Position numbers and translations under genes: made by a program
Source of the DNA: Zingiber officinale
Lineage: Eukaryota > Streptophyta > Magnoliopsida > Zingiberales > Zingiberaceae
Length of the DNA: 64,000 bases
Direction: 5' to 3'
Assembly (NCBI RefSeq): GCF_018446385.1
Contig: NC_056002.1
Location: 30,056,636-30,120,635, forward strand
The notes under the pieces: generated by a model
Seen by the model: the letters and a program-made list of their open reading frames with translations, nothing else
What the model was told of the DNA's origin: nothing
The model's database searches: none
Part shown: positions 44,633-56,118 of the stretch, piece after piece
Position numbering within the stretch: position 1 is the stretch's first letter
How the letters are laid out: the number at the start of each line of letters is the position of its first letter

Positions 44633-46415
44633 TTATTGAGCGGCCAACTGTGAGTCCGAATAGAGAGTCACCCGACCGGCACCCACATGCCGGGCTGCCT
44701 GCAATCCGGTTATAAGGGCCTCATATTCTGCTTTGTTGTTGGTAGCTTTGTAATCCAGCCGGACGGATAGGTGCATCTTCTCTTCTTGAGGTGAGAGCAG
44801 CAATATTCCAATCCCGCTTCCGAGCCGAGTAGAGGACCCATCCACATATATTCTCCACATAGCTTCCGGCTCTGGCATTTGCACTTCGGTTACAAAATCA
44901 GCCAGGGATTGGGCTTTGATCACCGAGCGGGGTTGATATTGGATGTCAAATTCACTTAATTCTGTCGTCCACTTGATGAGCCGTCCGGACGCTTCTGGAT
45001 TTAACAGTACTCTTCCGAGTGGACTGTTCGTCCGGACAATGATGGTGTGAGCCAAGAAATATGGTCGGATCGAGCGGCTAGAACTAAAGCAAAGGCCAAC
45101 TTCTCGAGCCCGGGATTCGACATCCTTTAAAATGTGGCTTAGAAAATACACGTTGCTCTTGCTTGCCCTCACAAGTCTTGAGCCTCAACATGCTCGATTG
45201 ACGACAAATAAATATCTGATGACTCACCCCGTCGGCTTAGCTAGCATCGGAGAATTAAGATATGTCTTCAATTCTCCGAAAGCTCGGTCACATTCTTCAT
45301 CCCACTGGAATTTAGTAGCCTTGCGCAGATCTTGAAGAATGGAAGGCTCGGTCGGCGGTTTTGGAGATGAATCGGACAAAGCGATTATCCGGCGGTCATG
45401 CTGCACTTCCTTGTGTTTCGGGAGGAAGCATGTCTTGAGCTTTCACCTTGGGTTGGCTTCATTCCCTTTCGGTCACTATATATCCCAAGAAACGCCCTCT
45501 TTGCTCGAAGAGGCACCTTTGGATTTAGCTTGACTCCATATTTGCGAGCGTTCGAAGGTTTCTTCCATGTCCTCGAAGAGATCAGCCGCTCGGACGGTTT
45601 GATAAGAATGTCGTCTACATAGACTTCCAGATTCGCCCGATCTGCTCCTTGAACACCTTGTTCATCAAGCGTTGATAGGTGGCCCCGGCATTTTCAATCC
45701 GAACGGCATCACATTATAGCAATATGTGTCGTCGGCCGTTACGAGCTTACTTTTCTTGATCTTCTCGGGCAAGCGGATAGGCGTCAAGCATGCAAATTAA
45801 TTCGCAGCCGGCCGTAGAGTCCACCAGCTGATCTATCCGGGGCAGAGGATAGAAGTCCTTGGGGCATGCTTTGTTCAAATCCTGAAAGTCAATGCAGACT
45901 CTCCACTTGCCGCCCGGCTTGGAGACCAATACCACGTTGGCCAGCCAGCTCGGGAACTGCACCTCGCGTATGTGGCCGGCCTTCAGAAGTTTTTCTACTT
46001 CCACCCGGATTATAGCATTTTGCTCGGCACTGAAATCCCTTTTTCTCTGCTTCACTGGCCGAACATCCGGTCGGACATGCAATTCATGATGCGCTAGGCT
46101 TGGCGAAACCCCGGGCAACTCATGTGTCGACCAGACGAAGATATCATGATTTCGTTGGAGACATTGGATCAGTTCCTTCTTCTGTTCCTCCTCCAGATCA
46201 GAGGCGATAAAAGTTGTAGCCTCCGATCGGGTCGGGTGAATCTGTACTTCCTCTTTTTCTTCATAAATTAAAGAGGGCGGCTTTTCAGTGATGGCATTTA
46301 CCTCGATTCGGGGTGCCTTCCGAGTTGGATTAGCTCGGACCATCTCGATATAGCATCGCCGAGCTAAACCGATCACCCCGTACTTCTCCACTTTGTCTTC
46401 GACCGGGAACTTCAT
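44633..46415 (-). pseudogene. Reverse transcriptase and RNase H region of the Tat element
   Basis: The upstream part has the reverse-transcriptase landmarks ANVVLVSKPGGKWRVCIDFQ and LNKACPKDFYPLPRIDQLVD. The downstream part holds an RNase H-like domain (MWRIYVDGSSTRLGSGIGIL, NNKAEYEALITGLQAA), of the extra-RNase-H type used by Tat elements. Broken in more than one place. Confidence 0.85.
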
Positions 46416-46418
46416 CTT

Positions 46419-47225
46419 CTAGGTGGAGACGACCGCTCGGAACTCACTGAGCGCCGGTCGTCCCAAAATGACGTTGTATGATGAGGGAGAGTCCACCACC
46501 ACGAAATTTCTTTGTTCATGTCCTCTGAGCGTCTCTTCCCCAATGAGATAGCCAGTAGTATTTGTCCGCGCCGTGCTACCCGTGAACCCGTAGAGCGGCG
46601 TTATCATGGGCAGCAACTCGGCTCGATCAATTTGCAGCTGATCGAACGCCTTCTTGAATATAATGTTGACCGAGCTCCCTGTGTCAACAAATACGTGATG
46701 AATAGTGTAATTTGCTATTACCGCTTTGATGAGCAGAGCGTCGTCGTGGGGCACGTCTATTCCTTCTAAGTCTCCGGGCCCGAAAGTGATTTCCGGTCCA
46801 CTTGCCCGCTCTTGGCTACAACCAACTGCGTGGATCTGTAGCTGCCGGACGCCCGCCTTTCTGGCTCGGTTGGAGTCTCCCCCGGTCGGCCCGCCAGCAA
46901 TAACGTTAATCTCGCCCCGGGAAGTATTGCTTCTGTTTTCCTCTTCCCGAGCGGACGGTCGTGACCGTTCTCTGGACGCCCGGCGATTCTCATGTCTCGG
47001 AGATCGGTGTCGATCGGGTGTCTGTTGATGTCGCCTTTCAGTGCGGGTCCGGTCAGCTTCATGGGTCCTTTGTCTCCTGTCGATGGGAGGAGACCGTCGT
47101 TCGGCATTCCTGGGAACGGGATTGGCCACGAAGGGAAGACTTCGACAATCCTTCGTGTTGTGCGTATTCGTCTGGTGGAAGGAGCAGAACATAGGGGTCC
47201 ACCTCTTCTTTGGCTTGGAAGCCAC
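46419..47225 (-). pseudogene. Gag tail and protease region of the Tat element
   Basis: A short zinc-binding-like segment (FCSFHQTNTHNTKDCRSL), then an Arg-rich linker, then an aspartic protease with active site FVDTGSSVNIIF and downstream YNVILGRPALSEF. Fossil. Confidence 0.8.
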
Positions 47226-47228
47226 TTC

Positions 47229-48236
47229 TTATCGTGCGACTGGCGTGGGGATCGGATTGCTTGACTTCGGTCCTCTAGGTGCCCGCTCGGCATGAATAGG
47301 TGCCCGCTCGGTGGGAGTTTCCTTTTTCCGGGCGGCTTGTGCTTCTTCCACGTTTATGTATTCGTTGGCCCGATGTAGCATATGATCATAATCTCGGGGC
47401 GGCTTTCGGATGAGCGACCGGAAGAAGTCCCCATCCACAAGGCCCTGAGTGAAGGCATTCATCATCGTCTCCGATGTGGCCGTTGGGATATCCATCGCCA
47501 CTTGGTTGAATCGCTGGATGTAGGCTCGGCGATTCTCTCGACTCTGCTGATGGCAAACAAGCGACACTTGTCTTCGATAACGCCGATTGCTAGCGAAGTG
47601 GTGGAGGAAGGCCGTTCGAAGTCCTTGAAGCTAGTGATGGATCCGTCGGCAACCTCCGAAACCACCGTTGAGCCGATCCCAGAGAGTTGTAAGGAAGGCG
47701 GCACTTTACTCCATCTCGTATATTGATGGGCGTGGCGTGTTATCAAACTTACCCAGATGATCATCCGGGTCCGTTGTTCCGTTGTACTCGCTGATCGTCG
47801 GAGGCACGTAGTGTTTGGGTAGAGGGTCTCGTAGAATAACCTCCGAGAATTGACGATTGATCCGCTCGGGAGATGAGTCCGCTTGGGGAGCTTTCCCCTT
47901 CCTGTCATCCCGCCTTGGCATTTCGTCTGAAAAAGAGCCTCTATCTCTTCGAGCTGGTGCGGCTTCAGGGGTGCGAAATAAGGCCCGATGGAATGCGACG
48001 GTGGCTTGAGGTGCTTCCGCTCGGCCACCAGACGCAGATGTTGCTTGTTGCTCCGGCCATTCGGCTGATGCTTTTTGTTTTTGCTCCATAAGTTTGGTGG
48101 CCCTCATCTCGACTAGAGCATCGAGTTCTTCTGTTGAAAGCGTCACGGTGTGTTGTCGTCCAGCCTCGTCCATTGTTCCTATTCGAATGCAGGTGCGTTC
48201 CCACAGACGGTGCCAATTTGATCCTGTTCGAACCAA
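47229..48236 (-). pseudogene. Gag region of the Tat element
   Basis: The N-terminal part starts near 48176 (MDEAGRQHTVTLSTEELDAL) and reaches FSEVILRDPLPKHY and YNGTTDPDDHLGKF; the following part has AYIQRFNQVAMDIPTATSET and GLVDGDFFRSL, the retrotransposon gag domain. The second Tat-type element at 62587 has close counterparts. Broken; a fossil. Confidence 0.8.
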
Positions 48237-48949
48237 GGGTCAACGAACGCTGGGGATGTGGCGCTCCTTGCTGGGTCCTCGAGGGCTCCGGTGAACCTGC
48301 AGCAAAATCGAGCCGGGAGGGGTGTCCCGGCGACGGCCCTCCGACGCTCAAGTCAGGCGAGGAATAACAAGAAGGTGGTCTCCAGATCCAGATTTTTCAT
48401 ACCTCCGGTGAAGAAATGGAGGCCTTATATAGACCTCCCGAAGAAGCCTGGGCGCACCAATCAAAGTAACCACCTGCCTTTGACCATGCCCAGGTATGGG
48501 TCTGTCAGAAGGGCCATGCCCAGATATGGATATGTCAGGAAGATGTCCATGAGGCCATACTGCTACTGTATCAACCTTTCCATGATGTGACGGCAAGGTC
48601 CTCCATCGTGCGATTTTGTGTACGACCTAATCATCAGACATGCTTTAGCTGATATCCCATATCCCGAGCCGAGCGCATAGGCCGCTCGGCCCCCTTTGTA
48701 CCCTCGCCCTTATCTTGGCCGAACGGACGACCCGCTCGGCCCTTCGGTTCCAGTCGAGCGGCATCCCGCTCGGCCCTTCGATCCTCCTGCCTTGGCGTCG
48801 GAAACTCAAACCCTTGGATGGGTTATGTCTAGCTCCGCTCGGACTTACTCAGCTGCTCGGCGTGGCCATTAACCGCTTAGTCAGCCCTTCATCGGTCCTC
48901 AAGCTGAGACCCTTCAAAAAATGGGTCCCCCATTCTTACCGCCGGATCA
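48219..48949 (-). repeat. Tat 5' LTR
   Basis: 731 bp, uninterrupted copy of the LTR. Read on the minus strand it precedes the primer-binding site. Flanked on its outer side by GGTAT. Confidence 0.9.
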
Positions 48950-48954
48950 GGTAT

Positions 48955-49954
48955 AAAATTAAAGTCTATATTAACAAACATATAGTCACACATAGTTAAA
49001 TACTATACTTGCTTACACTATAGTTTGACTGTATCTTCATGACACACTAGGCCAATCTATACATAACTTTTATTCGTAAATTAGCTGTGGTTCAAAGTGG
49101 GATCTAATGACCATATATAGTTGCTTAAGTGATCATAAAGCTCTTTTAGGCATAGGCCATTAAGGCTTATGCCTAAGACCCCAATTTTTATTGGGGCCCA
49201 TTATATATATATATATATAAAAGAGAATAGAAAAGAATAGGGTTATGTGATTAAAAATGTGTATCATCTCAATTTTTTTTTATCAAAGGTTCGGATTTCA
49301 CATAGATCTCATTATAGTTCCAACATATATATAGAGTCATAAAGGTGCTCTTTTTTAATATTTTATTTTTTTTAATTATGCATGTTATTTTATTAGATTT
49401 AATTTATTTTTTTATTATCTCTCAATCCTAGCATTTTCTCGTTACATTTCTCTTTCATTGGTCACACTTTCTCCTTTGATTAATAAAAATATGAATTATA
49501 AATTTTCGTCTTATCCATACAATGAAAATAAAAAATATTAGTTTTTTAATTCCCCCTCTTTCCCTTTTCCAACTCCCATACTCTTGCTCGTTGAGATTAG
49601 GAAAGAGAAATCACACCTAATACTATCACGTTGATCCTGTTGGTGCTACTATGCTTCTTGCTTGATTAAATTCAAATGTTGATGCTTCATCTATATTGTG
49701 TCTGATCGAAATGAATGATTTTATTATTTTTTAGTAATAATGAGTTACATATCTCTACCATTTCGCTTCCTTGATAGACATTAAGTTTAATTTTTATTTA
49801 GATATATTTACAATAATAAATTGTTCGATTTCTCCTTTGTCTCCATTCTATCATTTACAATTATTCAGTTTAGGTGATGAAAATTATGATTTATTTTTTC
49901 TTTGCTCCGTGACTAAAAAGACTTTTATTTAGTTCTTGATAAATGATAATGTTG
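48955..49954. other. Intergenic, AT-rich
   Basis: Holds a GGCATAGGCC...GGCTTATGCC inverted motif at about 49150-49172 beside GGGGCCCAT and a (TA)n run (49202-49220), perhaps the end of an old DNA element. No coding signal. Confidence 0.4.
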
Positions 49955-50565
49955 CCTATGCCTTTTATTCTCTCTCCCCTTCCGCCTTCTATTCAAAATG
50001 ACGACGAGAGAAATTTCCCAAATTCTAAATTTCCCTTGCCTCTCTCTCTCTCGCTCTCGCCTCTTCCTTCGCCGCTGTCTTCCTTTGCAGCGTGTTCTTG
50101 CCGGGCAAGCAAAAGCAAAAGCGTTGCAAGCTACTTGGACAACTAATAGTCGTATGCTTGTTCTCAAGCTAGCTGGAAGTTCGAGAAACTACCACCGAAC
50201 ACATACACTACATTGGTTTGCTTACCAAATTTTCTCCAATCTCGATTGTAATCTTTTCTTCATTCCACTGTCTGGTTTTCAACTTGTACAATGATATATC
50301 CTGCAACTAACAAGCCCTAGCTGCTTTTTTTTACCAACTTTTGCTTATATCATTTGCCAATCATCAATTCCAATATTTTATAACTAATGGTAATTCATTT
50401 CATTTTAAGTTATAATTTCTTACTGTGATCTTAATATATATTAGAAGGAAAGAAGGATTTATACTATAACGTGCTAGGCCGACACCTACTACAGATGCTT
50501 GCAGGCTTCAGCCATCTGGATAGGTAGTTGCTACACGCTGTAGCAGCTACTTCGACAGGTAATTG
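49955..50565 (+). repeat. Left terminal inverted repeat
   Basis: From CCTTTTATTCTCTCT inward through GAGAGAAATTTCCCAAATTC, a (TC)n tract, TCGCCTCTTCCTTCGCC, ACAATGATATATCCTGCAAC and GGTAATTCATTTCATTTTAA to the first palindromes. The same blocks occur in the same order, inverted, at 60795-61375. By eye roughly three quarters of the bases agree. Confidence 0.75.
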
Positions 50566-51000
50566 CTACACCTTATAATAGTTAATTATCCAAGTAGCTG
50601 CTACAACGTTTAGAGCTAACTATCCAAGTTACTACTACAATGTGTAGCAGCTACTTGGTAAGTCGTTTCATTTTAAGTTGTAATTCCCTTGCCTCCATTC
50701 CTATTATTGACCATTTATACGTGATTATTTTTATTGGACATCCCGATTGTTACACTGTTAATTAATTCCATAGCTAGCTGCTACAACGTTGTAGTAGTTA
50801 CTTGGAATGATGGCTGCTACAACTCTATAGTAGCTAATTCGATTATTAGCTGCTACAACGTTATAGTAGCTACTTGAAATGATAGCTGCTACAAGCTGTA
50901 GCAACTAATTTGATATTTAGCTGCTATAACATTATAGCAGATACTTGGAATGATAGCTGTTATAATACTGTAGCAGCTAATATGACAATTAGCAGACCAT
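50500..51000. repeat. Palindromic GTAGC(A/T)GCTAC array, block 1
   Basis: Repeated 11-mers GTAGCAGCTAC/GTAGCTGCTAC and variants, spaced about 6-7 bases and so at a step near 18 (double step 36). Neighbouring words with an AACGTT-like spacer form longer palindromes. A short unrelated stretch at about 50660-50760 resembles the lead-in to the two viroplasmin-like copies. Confidence 0.85.
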
Positions 51001-51221
51001 CTTTAAAAATCAATAAGTGCTCAAGACACAAATAGGAACACGAAAAAAGCCTTAAGGAAAAATAATCGAGCAGGAATAAGAATTAGAATTCATCCTATTT
51101 TGAATTTCATCAATGTATGATAAGATTAGCTTGCAGAAGCACATTCTTGCATCCCTTCAAACTCTATTGCACCTATGATTATTAGAGATATAAAGGTTGC
51201 TAGGATGATTGAATCTCTTTT

Positions 51222-51830
51222 TTAACTCTTGTCACGAGCATGGCATCTAGGGTAGAGACGCCCTGTCTGCCTCATTCCCTCTTGTTCTTCTTCAAGCATG
51301 AGTTGGGTTTGCCTCGATTCATCCTGGGCTAACTGTAGGTTTTGCTGTTGTTGTGTAATTACCTCATCTTTAGCTTGGGCTTCCTGAAGTGCGAGGGAAA
51401 TGGTGGAATCATGCTTGATCTTCCAATACATTCTAGCTTGTCTCTGACTGTCTAGATCTGAATATGCCTTTGCTTTTAAGGATAGCTCAGCACGAACCCA
51501 AGACTTAGCAGCTAGCCAACGTTTCTCAATTTCCTTTCGAAGAGAGCACTGCAAGTCTCTATCTTGCAGTGCCTCTGCAAGAGCTGTTTCTTTTTTAACA
51601 AGCAGTATATTCAGTTGGTTCATCTGTTGGTGAAGTTGTTGGAGTTCATCAGATTCTAAGTTAGGGGTCATTAGTAACAACGAATTTGGTTAAAGGAGGA
51701 ATAAGGAGGTAAACTGTTACTGATAGGGTGTTACCATTTTTAAAGATAGATTGGGAACATTAATGGCATTTAACCTAGATCGCTCTTTCTTGGATAATAG
51801 TTGAGCCCAAGGAAGAAAATCTGAATTCAT
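51222..51830 (-). CDS. Hypothetical coiled-coil protein, probably two exons
   Basis: The main ORF (152 codons, complement 51222-51680) is a Gln/Glu/Leu-rich coiled coil: ESDELQQLHQQMNQLNILLV, KSWVRAELSLKAKAYSDLDS, EAQAKDEVITQQQQNLQLAQ. About 50 bases upstream is a tidy exon-like piece, complement(51735..51830), starting MNSDFLPWAQLLSKKERSR and followed by a GTAACA donor; an acceptor (CTAACTTAG) opens the main ORF. With these sites the phases do not join, so either another donor is used or the gene is damaged. No family recognised. Set between two palindrome arrays, it may be an element-encoded accessory protein. Confidence 0.4.
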
Positions 51831-51889
51831 GGCTCTCGGCAATATACCCAGGAGAAGATGGAGAAGGAAAAGGTAAGATTAGTGTTGCG

Positions 51890-52430
51890 AGAACGAACCA
51901 GGGTCAACCCCCTTTTTAATCAAGTCATAGGACACAGGATGGGGGGCCACAGGATCACTATAGTCGATATGAAGTTTTGGGAATGATCAATATTTATTAA
52001 ACAGATGGGGAGGATGACATGACAGTTAAAGTCAAGGTGATGTGACGGTAAAAAAATCTGGGTCAAATTTAAATTAGAGGAATATTCCTCACTTGAGATG
52101 GGAATTCACCCAGCAACAAAGTTCTTAAGTCTTGCCTACATGGTCCCAGAGTAGGACGCTCGAATAAGGTCGGCCAGCCACAAGCTCGTTCAGATCTAAG
52201 AACGCAACGGTACTTTAAGACTAAGGAAAAATTCAGGGAGGCTCGACCGGTTAGGAGGTCGTCCGAGCTCGAGATACTTAAACCTTAGCAGACTCCTAAT
52301 ATACGATCGATCGGACAGAGGTCGATCGAACATAAGGCTTCCTGAATACCCTCGATCGGGTAAAGCCCGGGCGAACCTAGGAATACTTAGCCTCATATAA
52401 AGATCCTAATATACCATTGGTTGGACAAAG
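51890..52430. other. Non-coding spacer with TCGATCGG-type repeats
   Basis: Possible upstream region of the minus-strand coiled-coil ORF to about 52130, then a GC-richer stretch in which CTAATATAC and CGATCG words recur, resembling worn LTR sequence. Not assigned. Confidence 0.35.
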
Positions 52431-52435
52431 GCCGA

Positions 52436-53430
52436 CGACTAGCTGCTACAACAATGTAGTAGCTATTTCAATAGGTAACTGCTACAACGATGTAGTAGCT
52501 ACTTTGATAGCTAGCTGCCACAATATTATAGCAGCTACTTGGAATGTTAACTGCTACAATGGTGTAGCAGCTACTTCGACAACTAGCTGCTACAATATTG
52601 TTGCAACTACTTCGACAAGTAATTGCTATAATGGTGTAGCAGCTACTTGGACGGCTACTTGCTACAACGTTGTAGCAGCTATTTGGATTGTTAACTGCTA
52701 GAACAATATAACAGTTACTTTGACATATAGCTTCTATAATGTTGTAGCAGCTACTTCGACAGGTAACTACTACAACGGTGTAGTAGCTACATCGATGGCT
52801 AACTACTACAACATTGTAGCAACAACTTCGAAGGTGTAGCAGCTACAATGATGTAGTAGCTACTTCGACGGTTAGCTACTATATCATTGTAGCAGCTATT
52901 TTCGTTATGTATAATTAGGTAAAAATTTATTTAAAATCATTTTAATCAATAATTATCTCTAATTCTAAGATATTATTAAGATTTATATTACAACGTAGAA
53001 GAACTAATTGTTACACGTTGTAGCAACTACTTTGATAGGTAACTGCTACAACAGTGTAACAGCTACGTCGACGGCTAGCTACTACAACATTATAGCAACA
53101 ACTTTGAAAGTGTAGTAGCTACAATGATGTAGTAGTTACTTCGATGGTTAGCTACTATATCATTGTAGCAGCTATTTTTGTTATGTATATAATTTGGTAA
53201 AAATTTATTTAAAATTATTTTAATATGTAATTATCTCTAATTCTAAGATATTATTAAGATCTATACTATAATGTAGAAGAACTAACTACTAATCATTGTA
53301 GTAGCTACTTTGATAGTTAGCTACTACAACGTGTAGCAGCTAATTGGAAAGTTAATATCTATATGTTGTAGCAGCTACTTGGAAAGTTAATATCTATATG
53401 TTATAGCAGCTACTTGGAAAGTTACCTTCC
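52436..53430. repeat. Palindromic array, block 2, with a 274-bp higher-order duplication
   Basis: 52436-52830 is an almost unbroken array of the 11-mer at a 36-bp double step, regular enough to keep a 94-codon frame open by chance (52417-52701). From about 52828 a larger unit of about 274 bp occurs twice (to about 53102, then to about 53375): palindromes plus a non-palindromic core containing ATTATCTCTAATTCTAAGAT. Confidence 0.85.
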
Positions 53431-53505
53431 ATAACATATTTGTAATTCCCTCTATTCATAGTATGTATTGTTTATACATGATTCTAAGTGATATATTTAA
53501 TACAG

Positions 53506-53650
53506 GGCAAAACATATGTTGTCTTTATTGGTTGGTAGCCGGGTGTTTATGATACCTGGATAGAAGCATCTATACAAGTTAATCATTTTAGGGGTGCTAT
53601 ACATCAGTCCTTCGAGAGTAAACATGATGCAATATGAGCTTTTAAAACCT
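53506..53650 (+). pseudogene. Viroplasmin/RNase-H1-N-like domain, copy 1
   Basis: Reads GKTYVVFIG, PGVYDTWIEASIQVNHFRGA and IHQSFESKHDAI: the fold-defining pattern of the Cauli_VI domain, shared by RNase H1 N-termini, plant proteins and caulimovirus inclusion-body proteins. It follows a possible acceptor (TTTAATACAG). Partial and broken. Whether it came from a host RNase-H1-like gene or a virus cannot be told. Confidence 0.5.
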
Positions 53651-54214
53651 ACAACGTACTATCTTACAATGTTATTCATCTTTTTATTTTAAATAATGCC
53701 TTATATTTATTTTAGTTGTATAAATTGTAGCAAACTTGCCAATTTGGGGAGCTTTAATTTCCCACATTTCATTCGATGGTAAGATATTTAAATTTAAGTC
53801 TTAATTCCTGCACTATCTGTTACAACGTGTAGCAGCTACTTTGGCAACTAGCTTCTACACGTGGTAGCAGCTACTTAGACAGATAGCTGCTATAACGTTA
53901 TGACAGCTACTTGGAATGTTAGCTGTTACAACATTGTAGCAACTACTTCCACGAATAACTGCTACAACTGTGTAGCAGCTACAATACTTCTCTAAATAAC
54001 ATTTGTTTACCAATTTTTTGTTCTATAATTTGCAGAAAATTTGCCCAACATCATTTTCTACAAACCATTCGATAGTAAGTCTTTTTAAGTTAGCTACTTA
54101 GATGCTACTAAATTGTTAATAGACATTTATGTTTGAATGAGTTTTAATATTTTATATATAGTATTATAGTTCATATGTTTGATACATGTTAATATTTTAT
54201 GATTTAAGCTGTAA
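53651..54214. other. Spacer with short palindrome block at 53815-53985
   Basis: AT-rich DNA around a ten-word palindrome block. No coding signal in the remainder. Confidence 0.5.
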
Positions 54215-54365
54215 CTGCTACAACATGTATCAGCTATCAATAAGGTAGCTGCAATAACTTGTAGCAGCTATCCGACATTAGCTGCTACACAATGTAGCAT
54301 CTACCCTACAATAGCTGCTTAACGTTATAGCAACTATCCTACATTAGCTGCTACACGTGGTAAGT
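54215..54365. repeat. Palindromic array, block 3
   Basis: GTAGCAGCTA and TAGCTGCTACA words at close spacing. It leads into the second copy of the viroplasmin-like segment. Confidence 0.7.
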
Positions 54366-54449
54366 TATTTCATTTAAAGTTATAAGTCCCTTTATTCCTA
54401 ATATACATTGTTTATACATGATTCTAAATGATTTATTTAATCAATATAA

Positions 54450-54790
54450 GGGAAAACATATGTTATCTTTATTGGACGCCAGCCGAGTGATTATGACACC
54501 TAGATAGTAGCATCTACACAAGTTAATCATTTTAGGGGTGCTATACACCAGTCCTTCGAGAGTAAACATGATGCAATAAGAGCTTTTGAAGTCTACAAAA
54601 ATAAAAATCGAGAGAATACTTCCATTACATCCAAAGGAAAAAAAAGTTCACGTGGATCCTCAAATATAGTATCAAGTTCAAAATAAGAGAGAAAACTATC
54701 GAAGACTGACAAATTTAGAAAATTAAAAGATGCATTGGAAGAGATAGAACAATAGTTAAATTCTCTACAAATTAGTGATAAAGATTAGAT
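54450..54790 (+). pseudogene. Viroplasmin/RNase-H1-N-like domain, copy 2, with basic tail
   Basis: Repeats copy 1 (QVNHFRGAIHQSFESKHDAI) and continues RAFEVYKNKNREN with a Ser/Lys-rich tail (SITSKGKKSSRGSSNIVSSS) and a short helix (KFRKLKDALEEIEQ). The surrounding DNA, from about 54365, also repeats that around copy 1 (from about 53415), so the two arose by a duplication of about 0.24 kb or more, 0.95 kb apart. Broken. Confidence 0.5.
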
Positions 54791-55130
54791 AGGGTATTTA
54801 AAGTTGTAGTGTTTATAGGTCTTCTGACTTAAAATCTTCCACGATATATTAACTTTTGAACAAATTACTTATGAAGGTTAGACATTTATATTTGTCTTAT
54901 TAGCATTGTTTCTATCCAATACTATAAGTCGCATGTTTGATACATTTTAATGTATTATGATTCAAGTTATAATTCGTTGCTACATTAGCAACTAATCCAG
55001 ACTAGCTGCTACCATGCGAACATTATTGGACTAGCTTGTTGTAGCAGCTACTGGACAATAGCTGCTACAACGACAAACTTGTGTTGTAGCAGCTAAGTAA
55101 CCATAGATGCTTCTCTAGCCTAAGGACTTA
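54791..55130. other. Spacer with palindrome block at 54965-55100
   Basis: AT-rich DNA followed by a short set of GTAGCAGCTA words. No gene. Confidence 0.5.
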
Positions 55131-55144
55131 TAAGGAGAGCCCTT

Positions 55145-55396
55145 AGCATTCCATGCTTTCCAGTAGATCGATAGCCGCCTTAAAGGTTGTCTCGGTCTCC
55201 ACCAGTGTTTGAAGGGATCGCTTCAACTGGATCACTGATTGATCCCGCTTTTATTGCAAAGATGCTGGTAGTTTAGAAGGGAGGAAGGCCGAAGAGTCTT
55301 CCCAAGACCCTAAGAAGAGGTAGATGTCGATTCATTGATCACTATCATGGGGCCAGGAGACGGTAATGTTTTCTTGCCTCCCAAAGGAGAAGCCAT
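55145..55396 (-). pseudogene. Coding-like fragment, unassigned
   Basis: Reads from an ATG at 55396 as MASPLGGKKTLPSPGPMIVI then, in another frame, LKRSLQTLVETETTFKAAID-LLESMEC, a helical segment. Base composition and reading suggest a damaged small coiled-coil gene like the ORF at 51222. No family recognised. Confidence 0.3.
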
Positions 55397-56118
55397 TATC
55401 TAAAATTGAATGGTTTAGGATAATGAAGGATAAAGGATTTAGGATGTCATATTTATAATGGTGTAATTTCATCAATTCCATAGGTAAAGTGCGATTGATG
55501 TTGAATTTTATTTCAGAGAGTTGAAACATATTTTCCAGATAGCACATTAAATGTAACAAGAGGCAGAGGAGTTGGTGAAATTTATAATTATAATCAAGAG
55601 GATGGTGTAACAGTTACTATCGAAGTAATTGCTATAACAAAGACTTAATGCTGCAGTTGTTACACGTTGTAGCAGTAACTGTGCAATTGCAACTACAATG
55701 GGTAGAATTTCTAAATTTTCATGAATAAAAATTTATTCACCCTATTATAACAACAGATTGTTGCATACTTTTTTATTATTATGTAGGGCTTGTAATATTT
55801 TCATTTGAATAATTTTAAGCCGTGACACGTTGTAGCAGCTTTTGTACCATAGGTGCATGGAAGGATTCAAGGGCCGACAGTTGGTTATCCTTGTCTTTAC
55901 ACTCTGTCTTATCTTTTCACAGGTTCTGATGAGTTGTAGCGACTTTTGATGACCCTATTTATAGTATCGAAGAGACGCTTCCATTTGAGCTGTCTTTATC
56001 AAGAGTTAATGTTGTTAAATCTAATTTTCTATAAATCGTCTAACAACCTAACTCTCTTTCACGCTGGCTATCCCTTCTTCCTCTTATATAGTGGTTTTAG
56101 TATAGCTCTTGAAGGATC
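55397..56118. other. Spacer with scattered palindrome words
   Basis: AT-rich, with isolated ACGTTGTAGCAG words at about 55630-55690 and 55830. No gene seen. Confidence 0.4.

Larger units (their letters stand above)
35617..48949 (-). mobile_element. Tat-type Ty3/gypsy retrotransposon, minus strand
   Basis: 13.3 kb including a 2.4-kb nested solo LTR. The 5' LTR is 48219-48949; the 3' LTR is 35617-35698 plus 38100-38748, each 731 bp, ends TG...CA. Target duplication GGTAT at 35612-35616 and 48950-48954. The primer-binding site, on the minus strand just inside the 5' LTR (about 48200-48218), reads TGGCACCGTCTGTGGG. Order along the element: gag, protease, reverse transcriptase, RNase H, integrase, a 58-bp tandem array, an antisense ORF, 3' LTR. 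This order, with the antisense ORF, is typical of the Tat clade. By eye the LTRs differ at about ten of 731 positions (about 1.4%), so it inserted recently, perhaps around half a million years ago at a grass-like rate (inference). The coding region is broken in several places. Confidence 0.88.

Noticed and set aside
52417-52701. 94-codon plus-strand ORF with a repeating SCYN/VVA peptide pattern
   Set aside because: It is a direct reading of the 36-bp palindrome array, which keeps frame because 36 is a multiple of three. No domain and no splice or promoter context.
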